Shown: in pieces, positions 15,976 through 23,200 of the stretch
Layout of the letters: each line of letters starts with the position of its first letter
Position numbering within the stretch: position 1 is the stretch's first letter
Source of the DNA: Limivivens faecihominis
GTDB taxonomy: Bacteria; Bacillota; Clostridia; Lachnospirales; Lachnospiraceae
Direction: 5' to 3'
NCBI RefSeq assembly: GCF_020686945.1
Contig: NZ_JAJEPR010000036.1
Span: 1 to 35,224, forward strand
DNA: 35,224 bases
Translations under genes and position numbers: made by a program
The notes under the pieces: generated by a model
Told to the model about the DNA's origin: nothing
Database searches by the model: none
What the model saw: the letters and a program-made list of their open reading frames with translations, nothing else

Positions 15976-16004
15976 ATTATAGTCGGACACACGAACAATA
16001 GCAA
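15976..16004 (-). promoter_or_regulatory. Promoter of the HTH/regulator/kinase operon
   Basis: On the minus strand TTGCTA (15999-16004), 17-nt spacer, consensus TATAAT (15976-15981). It lies about 40 nt before the small HTH gene and faces away from the XRE gene. Confidence 0.8.
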
Positions 16005-16099
16005 GTATATAAATATGAATTATTATGGCTATTTAGTGGAACTGTATAGACATATCCAAAGAGAAAGGGGAACAGTAAAATGTAACTGGGTGAATAAAT

Positions 16100-16453
16100 A
16101 TAGCAAAAAGACCGGTAGAAAAATATGACTTCAAGGCATTTGGAGAAGCTATAAAAGCTGCGCGGACGGGGCGCAAAGAAAGCCGCAAACAGGTAAGTGA
16201 TGAAATGTATATTTCTCCTCGCTATCTTGCAAATATCGAAAACAAAGGACAGCACCCCAGTCTGCAAATCTTTTTTGAGCTTATGCTTCGTTACAATATA
16301 TCCGTAGACCAGTTTCTTTTAGATACGCCCACCCAAAAAGATACAAAGCGGCGGCAGCTCGACGCTCTCCTTGATGATATGAGCGATAATGGCATACGGA
16401 TTGTAACGGCAACTGCAAAAGAAATTTCAGAAGTCGAAAAAGAGGACAAATAA
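16100..16453 (+). CDS. XRE-family regulator with no standard start codon
   Basis: 117 codons if counted from ATA at 16100-16102. The reading AKRPVEKYDFKAFGEAIKAA, RKESRKQVSDEMYISPRYLA, NIENKGQHPSLQIFFELM is a full Cro/C1-type helix-turn-helix, followed by an acidic tail (QLDALLDDMSDNGIRIVTAT). The frame is closed by TGA nine nt upstream (16091-16093), and no ATG, GTG or TTG occurs before an internal ATG at 16205, which lies inside the domain. GGGTGA sits about 7 nt before the ATA. Related proteins, as I recall them, start MAKRPVEKY, so ATG probably mutated to ATA. Either the gene is weakly translated from ATA or it is disabled. Divergent from the cargo regulators and upstream of the mobilization genes. 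Confidence 0.8.
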   Translation: MAKRPVEKYDFKAFGEAIKAARTGRKESRKQVSDEMYISPRYLANIENKGQHPSLQIFFELMLRYNISVDQFLLDTPTQKDTKRRQLDALLDDMSDNGIRIVTATAKEISEVEKEDK

Positions 16454-16485
16454 ATGTGTCCGGCAAATTGAATATGATTTAGGAA

Positions 16486-16517
16486 GCGTTGTAATCTTTA
16501 CAGATTGCAGCGTTTTT
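16486..16517 (+). terminator. Terminator after the XRE gene
   Basis: CGTTGTAATCT (16487-16497) pairs with AGATTGCAGCG (16502-16512), two G-T pairs included, followed by TTTTTCTTTT. Confidence 0.8.
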
Positions 16518-16580
16518 CTTTTGCTCTTTTTTGGCATATAGAGCATTGCGTTGTAGTAACCAGTGAGGAAAAAACTTTCG

Positions 16581-16680
16581 TAGCAAGCATAGGAAAAGAG
16601 TACCCTTTTCCGTATTTTCTCCCTCCCGTCCTGCGGTGCGTCGGTTGAAAATTGCTTGTTGGGAAGTGTCCCAAACCCTC
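16581..16680 (+). repeat. Leader repeat, copy 1 (before mobC); oriT candidate
   Basis: A two-part sequence shared, inverted, with 24255-24354. The first block of 34 nt (16581-16614) is identical and contains the near-palindrome GGAAAAGAGTACCCTTTTCC. The second block of 29 nt (16652-16680) differs at one base and contains TTGGGAAGTGTCCCAA. The 37-nt spacer between them differs in sequence but has the same length; its ends TTTTC/GAAAA can pair. It ends 22 nt before the mobC start. Position in front of the relaxase genes makes it a candidate transfer origin or leader RNA; the CGTCCTGCGG in the spacer faintly resembles IncP-type nick regions. Confidence 0.7.
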
Positions 16681-16701
16681 GGAACGGAAAGGAGTGATTG
16701 C

Positions 16702-17031
16702 ATGAATGGACGCAAAAGAAAAGTACAAATCAAATTCTATGTAACAGAGGAAGAACGGGCATTGATTGAGCAGAAAATGAAGCTCGTCCCCACCCGGAAC
16801 ATGGCGGCGTATCTTCGCAAGATTGCCATTGACGGGTATATCATTCAGACAGACCATAGCGACATAAAAGCCATGACAGCGGAGATACAGAAAATCGGGG
16901 TCAATATCAATCAGATTGCAAAGCGTGTCAACGCGACAGGCAGCGTCTACCAAGAGGACATAGAGGAAATAAAGGGGGTGCTTGCGGAGATATGGCGGTT
17001 ACAAAGATTAAGCCTATTAAAAGCACGTTGA
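16702..17031 (+). CDS. MobC-like mobilization accessory protein
   Basis: 109 aa. N-terminal ribbon-helix-helix style DNA-binding part (RKRKVQIKFYVTEEERALIE), then TRNMAAYLRKIAIDGYI and the MobC signature IQKIGVNINQIAKRVNATGS. MobC proteins bind the transfer origin and help the relaxase open and nick it. The ATG at 16702 has AAAGGAG about 7 nt upstream. It overlaps the relaxase gene by 40 nt in another frame, so the two are made together. Confidence 0.9.
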   Translation: MNGRKRKVQIKFYVTEEERALIEQKMKLVPTRNMAAYLRKIAIDGYIIQTDHSDIKAMTAEIQKIGVNINQIAKRVNATGSVYQEDIEEIKGVLAEIWRLQRLSLLKAR

Positions 17032-18341
17032 GCAAAGCCCTTGACTATATCCAAAACCCGGATAAAACAGACGGGAAAACGCTTGTGTCCTCCTTTGGGT
17101 GCAGCTATGAAACGGCAGATATTGAGTTTGGATTTACGCTTGCACAAGCCATAGAGAAAGGGAACAATCTCGCCCACCATTTGATACAGTCCTTTGAGCC
17201 GGGGGAAGTGGATTATGAGAAAGCCCACGAAATCGGGAAACAGCTTGCCGACGCGGTAACAAAGGGACAGCATGAATACGTCTTAACTACCCACATAGAC
17301 AAAGGGCATATCCATAACCATATCATTTTTTGTGCGGTCAATTTTGTTGACTACCACAAATACAATTCCAATAAACGCAGCTACTATGGCATACGGAACA
17401 TGAGCGATAAGCTGTGCCGGGAAAACGGGCTGTCCGTTGTCGTTCCGGGTAAGGGCAGCAAGGGAAAAAGCTATGCAGAATATCAAGCGGAAAAGGTCGG
17501 TGCAAGTTGGAAAGGCAAGCTGAAAATTACCGTTGATACGCTTATCCCCCAAGTGGCAAGTTTTGAAGAATTGTTGCAGCGGTTACAGGCAGCGGGCTAT
17601 GAGATAAAGCCGGGAAAATATATCTCCTGCCGCGCTCCGGGACAGGAACGGTTTACCCGCTTAAAAACCCTCGGTGCAGATTATACAGAGGAAGCAATCA
17701 AAGAACGGATAGAGGGCAAGCGCACAAAGGCGGCGAAAGCTCCCAAAGAGCAGCGCGGCGTATCGCTGCTTATTGACATTGAAAACAGTATCAAGGCAGC
17801 GCAGAGCCGGGGCTATGAACAGTGGGCGAAAATCCATAATCTGAAACTGGCTGCAAAGACTATGAATTTCTTGACAGAACATAAGATTGAGCAGTACGCA
17901 GATTTAGTCAGCCGGATTGAGGAAGTAAATGCGGAAAATGAAAAGACAGCAGACGCATTAAAGAGCGTGGAGAAACGTCTTGCAAACATGGCGGTGCTGA
18001 TGAAGCACGTTACCACCTACCAAAAGACAAAACCTGTCTATGAAGCATACCGCAGGGCAAAGGATAAGGACGCATACCGGGCAAAGCAGGAAAGCAGTCT
18101 GATACTCCATGAAGCAGCGGCAAAGGCACTAAAAACGGCGGGCGTTTCCAAGCTCCCGAATGTCGCCGCGCTACAAGTAGACTATGAAAAGCTCCGGGAA
18201 CAGAAAGAAGCCCTTTACGCGGACTATGGCAAACTGAAAAAACAGGTCAAAGAGTACGACGTTATCAAACAGAACATAGACAGCATTTTACGGCAGCCAA
18301 GAGAGCCGGAACGGGAAAAAGGGAAAGAACGCGGGGAGTAG
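16992..18341 (+). CDS. MobP-type relaxase (mobilization nuclease)
   Basis: 449 aa. N-terminal relaxase domain: KPIKSTLSKALDYIQNPDKT (Tyr19 is a candidate nucleophile), histidine triad in HIDKGHIHNH (101-110) and NSNKRSYYGIRNMSD. The C-terminal 200 residues are charged and predicted coiled coil (IENSIKAAQSRGYEQWAKIH, ALKSVEKRLANM), likely for partner binding. It nicks the transfer origin, stays attached to the DNA end and leads the strand to the recipient. MobP/Relaxase (PF03432) family, as in Tn1549-like elements. Follows mobC with overlap. Confidence 0.95.
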   Translation: MAVTKIKPIKSTLSKALDYIQNPDKTDGKTLVSSFGCSYETADIEFGFTLAQAIEKGNNLAHHLIQSFEPGEVDYEKAHEIGKQLADAVTKGQHEYVLTTHIDKGHIHNHIIFCAVNFVDYHKYNSNKRSYYGIRNMSDKLCRENGLSVVVPGKGSKGKSYAEYQAEKVGASWKGKLKITVDTLIPQVASFEELLQRLQAAGYEIKPGKYISCRAPGQERFTRLKTLGADYTEEAIKERIEGKRTKAAKAPKEQRGVSLLIDIENSIKAAQSRGYEQWAKIHNLKLAAKTMNFLTEHKIEQYADLVSRIEEVNAENEKTADALKSVEKRLANMAVLMKHVTTYQKTKPVYEAYRRAKDKDAYRAKQESSLILHEAAAKALKTAGVSKLPNVAALQVDYEKLREQKEALYADYGKLKKQVKEYDVIKQNIDSILRQPREPEREKGKERGE

Positions 18342-18367
18342 TTTTGTTCATACTTGTGTGATATAAT
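18337..18367 (+). promoter_or_regulatory. Candidate extended -10 promoter
   Basis: TGATATAAT (18359-18367) is a consensus extended -10; no good -35 is visible, which extended -10 promoters tolerate. It lies just after the relaxase stop and about 65 nt before the HTH_16 gene. Confidence 0.5.
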
Positions 18368-18433
18368 AGTTCCTATCAAAGACAGTAGCCACATACTAAA
18401 GTGATACATTTTCAGCAAAGGAAGTGTCAGAAA

Positions 18434-18664
18434 ATGGAACAGGAAATGCCGGACTATGAAACGATATGCGCTGCCGTTGTGGACGAAAAATGGGCGTTGG
18501 AAAAGGTGCTTGATTGTTACGGCGACGAAATCAACCGCCTTGCAATGGTAAAAAAGTGTCAGCCGGACGGGACTATCAAAGAGGAAATCGACGAAGATTT
18601 ACGGCAAACACTCATAATGAAACTGTTAGAAGCTATCCCACAATTTCCAATGGAAAAGGAGTGA
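18434..18664 (+). CDS. HTH_16-family regulator, second copy
   Basis: 76 aa: ETICAAVVDEKWALEKVLDC, YGDEINRLAMVKKCQPDGTI, EEIDEDLRQTLIMKLLEAIP. Same plan as the Orf8-like protein at 7129-7386 (a helical start, a central variable part with DEDLRQ/DEDIRE, and an LMK/LMR helix). The ATG at 18434 has AAAGGAAG upstream. The next gene starts 5 nt after its stop. Confidence 0.8.
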   Translation: MEQEMPDYETICAAVVDEKWALEKVLDCYGDEINRLAMVKKCQPDGTIKEEIDEDLRQTLIMKLLEAIPQFPMEKE

Positions 18665-18668
18665 TACC

Positions 18669-19055
18669 ATGACACGCGGAGAAATTTGGAAAGACTTTTT
18701 CAAGAGAAACGTTTTGCCCGCCGTTATTGCATTGTTTTTATTCTTCATGTTCAAGAACATCTTTACAGAGGACGGGTAGACCAATTACTTTTATGTATGG
18801 CTGTGCTGCGGTATCCCCTTTGGCATTCGCCGTATGTTCGTATGGCTTGTACCGCATGGATATGACATAGCTGGAACGGTGGGTATCGTTGCCATTAACT
18901 TCATTTTGGACGGCATTATCGGCGGGGGCATTTTAATATGGCGGCTTGTCGTTGCTACGTGGTATATCCCCCTTACGATATACCGTTTACTTACCGCAGA
19001 TAAGAGTGCAACCCCTCAAATCAATATAGAGAAAGGATTTAAAAGTTATGAATGA
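18669..19055 (+). pseudogene. DUF6050-type membrane protein with an in-frame TAG
   Basis: One frame runs from the ATG at 18669 to 19055, interrupted by TAG at 18777-18779 after residue 36. Before it: TRGEIWKDFFKRNVLPAVIA, LFLFFMFKNIFTEDG. After it, with no shift: TNYFYVWLCCGIPFGIRRMF, HGYDIAGTVGIVAINFILDG, IIGGG then RLLTADK. Both halves belong together as a 128-residue protein with three or four membrane helices, as in DUF6050 proteins of such elements (family recalled, not searched). The mutation is a single codon. Reinitiation at the ATG 18834 would give only the last 73 residues. The stop overlaps the next gene by 8 nt, so the operon layout is intact. Confidence 0.8.
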
Positions 19056-19467
19056 AAGAGAAAGAATTATTCATTTATGGTTTGATATGTGGCTAAAACA
19101 ACAAGATTTAGGGATTGATAGTATTTTTACAGAAGATGTGATTTACACTGAAAGTTGGAGTCCTAAGTATGAAAGTCGAAAAACAGTAAAACATTGGTTT
19201 GATGAATGGAATACTCGTGGAAAAGTCTTAGTGTGGGATATTAAACAATTTTTTCATAAGGAAAATCAAACTATTGTAGAATGGTATTTCAAAAACAAAA
19301 TGAATAATGGTAATATTGAAGAATTTGACGGAATTTCTTTAATAGTATGGACGGAAAATAACAAAATAATGGAGTTGAAAGAATTTGGTTGTAATCTCAA
19401 TACCTATAATCCATACGCCCAAAATGATATGCCACAATTCAGAGATGAAAAAACAAAGTGGTTTTGA
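19048..19467 (+). CDS. NTF2-like / SnoaL-fold protein, AT-rich cargo
   Basis: 139 aa. ERIIHLWFDMWLKQQDLGID, FTEDVIYTESWSPKYESRKT, VKHWFDEWNTRG and IVEWYFKNKMNNG-IEEFDGI are the standard elements of the cone-shaped NTF2-like fold. Members range from enzymes to ligand-binding or immunity proteins; no catalytic Asp/His pair can be assigned. The gene is clearly more AT-rich than the genes around it, suggesting separate acquisition. It overlaps the end of the DUF6050-type gene (ATGAATGA) and is followed by a terminator. Confidence 0.8.
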   Translation: MNERERIIHLWFDMWLKQQDLGIDSIFTEDVIYTESWSPKYESRKTVKHWFDEWNTRGKVLVWDIKQFFHKENQTIVEWYFKNKMNNGNIEEFDGISLIVWTENNKIMELKEFGCNLNTYNPYAQNDMPQFRDEKTKWF

Positions 19468-19474
19468 AGTTTTA

Positions 19475-19526
19475 AAAGCCGGGACGCAGACAGTCGGTAA
19501 AGACTATCCGCGCCCCGGCTTTCTTA
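19475..19526 (+). terminator. Terminator after the NTF2-like gene
   Basis: AAAGCCGGG (19475-19483) and CCCGGCTTT (19514-19522) form a 9-bp stem with an inner AGTC/GACT hairpin, then CTTAT. Ends the plus-strand operon. Confidence 0.75.
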
Positions 19527-19644
19527 TGGGTACAGCGATAAAATGTTACGCAGTAGAACGCCATTTTTGAGGGAAAAGGTATAAAACCCTTGCCGCGTCA
19601 TTTTCACACCCGGAAAGCCCTGTAAATCAAGGCTTTTTTTGCCC

Positions 19645-20010
19645 CTACTGCGTAACAAGGGCGCGTCGTTTCCTCATGCGCTCCGCTGCCTGTCTGCGGG
19701 TAATACGCTTCCGGCAGTCCGGGCAGTATTTGACGCTGTTAGAGGTGGACGCAAAAGAAGCTCCGCACTCGGTACAACGCTTTTTATCCTCGGTCTTGAA
19801 AAGCTCTGCATACAGCAGCTTATCAAAGGGAAGTACGGCGGTCTGAAACCATTTGCATAGAAGAGAATAGGAAATAAGCTGCGGGCAGACACATTCCTCC
19901 CCGTCGTCCAGTAAAATACAGTGTCCGTTATCGCAGTTGCAGCACTCCTTTTTTACAAGGCTGTTGACTTTCCGGCTTTGGGGCGGCGTAAGCCGCTTTA
20001 GCCCGGTCAT
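19645..20010 (-). CDS. Cysteine-rich VLP-domain protein
   Basis: 121 aa. LTPPQSRKVNSLVKKECCNC and DNGHCILLDDGEECVCPQLI, then SLLCKWFQTAVLPFDKLLYA, match the Cys_rich_VLP family found in Clostridia conjugative elements. A C-terminal zinc-ribbon-like part follows (RCTECGASFASTSNSVKYCP, DC) with a basic end. About eleven cysteines point to metal binding. Its start overlaps the TTRAP stop (ATGA). Exact role in transfer is unknown. Confidence 0.9.
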   Translation of the reverse strand: MTGLKRLTPPQSRKVNSLVKKECCNCDNGHCILLDDGEECVCPQLISYSLLCKWFQTAVLPFDKLLYAELFKTEDKKRCTECGASFASTSNSVKYCPDCRKRITRRQAAERMRKRRALVTQ

Positions 20011-20213
20011 ACCTCATCAGCGGCGAAAATGGCAAGCTCCGTATACTCATTTTCTGTCAGAGGTGCAATTTTCGCAAGGGTGCGCTTCGCCAGTTCCCGC
20101 ATATCCTCGTCCATAAACGGCAGCGCAGCGTTGATGTTCTCCATAAGCCCGCGCTTACCGCCCTCATTGTAAATGCTCAACAGGTTTGTTTCTTCAACGG
20201 TCAGTCTAATCAT
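20007..20213 (-). CDS. Transposon-transfer assisting family (TTRAP) protein
   Basis: 68 aa: MIRLTVEETNLLSIYNEGGK, RGLMENINAALPFMDEDMRE, LAKRTLAKIAPLTENEYTEL. This matches the TTRAP family, small acidic helical proteins of conjugative transposons. Start at 20213, 7 nt after the GGAGG that overlaps the end of the antirestriction gene; the earlier ATG at 20219 is too close to that site. Lies between the antirestriction and Cys-rich genes with overlaps or gaps of a few nt. Confidence 0.9.
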   Translation of the reverse strand: MIRLTVEETNLLSIYNEGGKRGLMENINAALPFMDEDMRELAKRTLAKIAPLTENEYTELAIFAADEV

Positions 20214-20215
20214 GC

Positions 20216-23200
20216 TCATACCTCCAATTCGTGATTTTTTGATTTTGCCGCTTTTTTCTGTGCGGTTTTTTCTTTGTCTGCTCTAAGCTGCGCCCGGATA
20301 GAGGGCTTCTTTTCCGTTTTTGCTGCCTTGCCGCGTTCCTTGTCAGCCTTGACAGCTTCCGCAAGGTCAACAAGGGAAATGGTTTCTCCTGCCTTTACCT
20401 TTGCTTCCAGTTCTGCGGTAGTCGGGGTGTTGTTTATCTGCCCGTCAATCATGTTGTAGTTTTGCTCTGTGGTCTGCTCGGCAGCTTTCAGATAGTTCTC
20501 TGGCTGAACGGGAACAGCAAAAGCCCTAGTGCCGTTCCCCATAATCAGATATTTTCCGTCGTCGGACTGGTGGTGCAATCCATATCCGGCAGCTTCCATT
20601 TGCTCGCGGCTCATGGCGGTTACATAGAAAGTCCCTCTCGGTGTTTTGATTGTTTCGCCCGTTTCCAAGTCGGCGGGAATGAGGGCATTTTCCTGCTCCT
20701 TGAAAAACTCCGGCACTTCCTTATAACCGAAGCTGTCTACATAGTGGGCGGTGTCCTGCCCGTTCTGATGAAGCACCACCACGTCGGAAACGGAAAGGCT
20801 GTGTCCCTTAAAATCTTTCGGGTGGTCGATATTAAAGCGGGTGTAAATATCTTCAAGGGAAGTCCCCGGCGTAAGCTCTGCGGAATAGACAAGTGTATAG
20901 TTTTTCGCGTCTACCCGGTGTCCTGTGGCAGTCAGACGGTCGTAAGGTTCAAAGCGCAAATCTCTTGTTTCGTCCCCGCCTTTTATCTGATAAATGGAAA
21001 AGGTGTCTTTGTCCTGTGGGGCTTCCTGTTCCGGCTGCTCCTGTGCATCTACCTTTTGCGCCCGGATATGCGCCCGTTGTAACTCGGTAGGCTTTTCCCC
21101 CGTAAGGGGTACAATCGCCTTGACATAATCAGCCGCATAATAGGCGTTACTGGTAAGCTGCCGCTGCCATGCCCCTGCTTTGGGCGACCAACGGAAGCCA
21201 TTACTTTTTAGGGCTTCCCGCGTGGCTTCGTCCGGCTTATCCTCAAAGAAGATTTGCAGTCGGTTCGCTTCGGTGTTTGCTTCCACCTTGCCGCCGTCAA
21301 ATTTCCAACCCACAAAACCGATTTCTTTTTGCTGTGAAAGAGATTTGATACGGTCTTTCACGCGCCGGATTTCTGCACTGTTGTTGGATAACGCCCAAGT
21401 CGCAAATGGCTTGTCCTCCAAATGCCAACTGCTCGCCATGTCTGCTTTCAGTTTTTCCAGTTCCTCCGGCGGTAAATGCGGGCAGCCGTCAAGGGTCTTA
21501 TGCTTACGGTAATAGGCGTTTACGGCTTTCATGGTTTCCTGTGATTTTTCAAGGCTTTCCAGTTTCTTTTCTAACTTCTGTACTGCCTGCGGGTCGTCTG
21601 CGCTGATACCGCCCATGCCGGTACTGCGGATTTTATCAAGAAGCCCTTGTATGTCCTGCCATTCCCGGTAATTGCTGTCGCGGGCTGCGTTCTGCTTTTC
21701 TTTCTTCCTTGTGGGGAAGTTAGAGCCGCCCGCAATCAGGATAGAGGGAACACGCGCGTCAATCTCATAGCCTTTATTCATGTTCGCCGCCAGTTTCCGG
21801 GCATAGGTGTCAAGCAGGCTGTCGATTTTCTCATGGTACATCGGGTCTACCCGCTGTTTTTGCCTTTCTGCGATTTGTACGGCTTCATCTACATAATGCC
21901 TGTATTCAGCCGTCGCGCTGCCTTGCTTATAATCGGAAAAGCTGTTCATATCCTTTGCACGTTTGGCGGCAGCTTCATTGATAGGATAATAAGGGGCGGC
22001 GGGTGCAGCCTGTTCCGGCTGTGTTTCTTTTTCCTGTACCGGGGCTGTTTCTTCGGGAAGCTCCGGCGTGGCGGCTTCTGCTTCGGGCTGTTTGGTAGCT
22101 TCCTGTGCGGGCTGCGCCTGTTCGGTGGTCTGTTCCTTATCCTGTGCCTTTTGGATTGCTGCAAAATGTCCGTCTATGGTATCAATCAGATTTGCGGCGG
22201 TGCTGCGGATTGTTTCAAGAGAGCCTTTCAGTTCTGCAAGTTCTTTTCCGCTGCTCCACCCGGCGATATATCCAAAAGAATAGTCCGACGTATCAAGCCC
22301 GTAATGTTGGCAGACAGCATAGGCGACGCTTTCCGCCTGTACCTCGCGGGTACGGCGGTCGGGGCGTTCCGGCATAGCAAGGGCAGTATCATGCAGCGTG
22401 GCGTGGGCGATTTCATGGATTGCGGTCTTGATATTCTGCAATTCGTCCATGCCCTCGTTGATGATGATACGCTTTTCCTCATAATTGCAGCGTCCTTTTA
22501 CGCCGCCGCTTAGTGCTTCAAATCCCATAGCAAAGGGAGAAGTCTTTTCAAGGGCAGCGAAAAAATCCTTGTATTGTTCCACGTTGCCCGTCAGCTCATA
22601 GGTAAGGGCAGGAAGCTCCTTTCCCTCGGTCTGTGAAATATCAAAGACAGATACCACACGAAAGGCGGGTATCTTGATTTCCTTTTCCTCGGTAACAGGT
22701 TTCCCGTCCTTATCGAAAACAGGCTTTTGGGTGTCCGGGTCGATTTTTTCCACCTGTTTCTTAACGGTAAACGGGGACGGCGCAAGTATCTTGATAGCTT
22801 TTTCTCCCGGCTTTACATGGCGGTCAAATTCCTTTTCCCATTGTTTATAGCCTTTCACAAGATTGCCGCCCTGCATGGCGATAAGGATTGTATTGTTAAG
22901 GCTGTAATCATGGAATTTTGACATAGTACGCAGATAGTCGGCGTAACGGTCGCTTTCATACAGTCCTAAAATCCCCTGTTCCAGTCGGTCGGTAATCTCT
23001 TTCATCTTGTCAGCGGGCTTTTCAGAAGATAGGATAATCGGGAGAACCGGGGGCTGCTCTGTGGCGGTGGTCGGTATAGCTGCGGAAGCGTCAAGGTCTG
23101 CCTGTTCCTTTTCCTGTACTGGCGGCTGCGGCGTTACCCGGTATTCCTCCGGCACGTCGCGCCCGTCATACCATTCTGTAAAGGTATTACGGTTATTGTA

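Noticed and set aside
10600..15989. TATAGTCGGAC occurs in direct orientation at 10600-10610 and 15979-15989, around the resistance cargo
   Set aside because: An 11-bp match is expected many times by chance in 35 kb, and no other sign of a cargo insertion junction was found at these points.
21647..22513. 288-codon plus-strand frame inside the antirestriction gene
   Set aside because: Antisense to a strongly supported 1337-aa protein; the hydrophobic/Cys-rich product is typical of complement reading of a Glu/Lys/Gln-rich gene.
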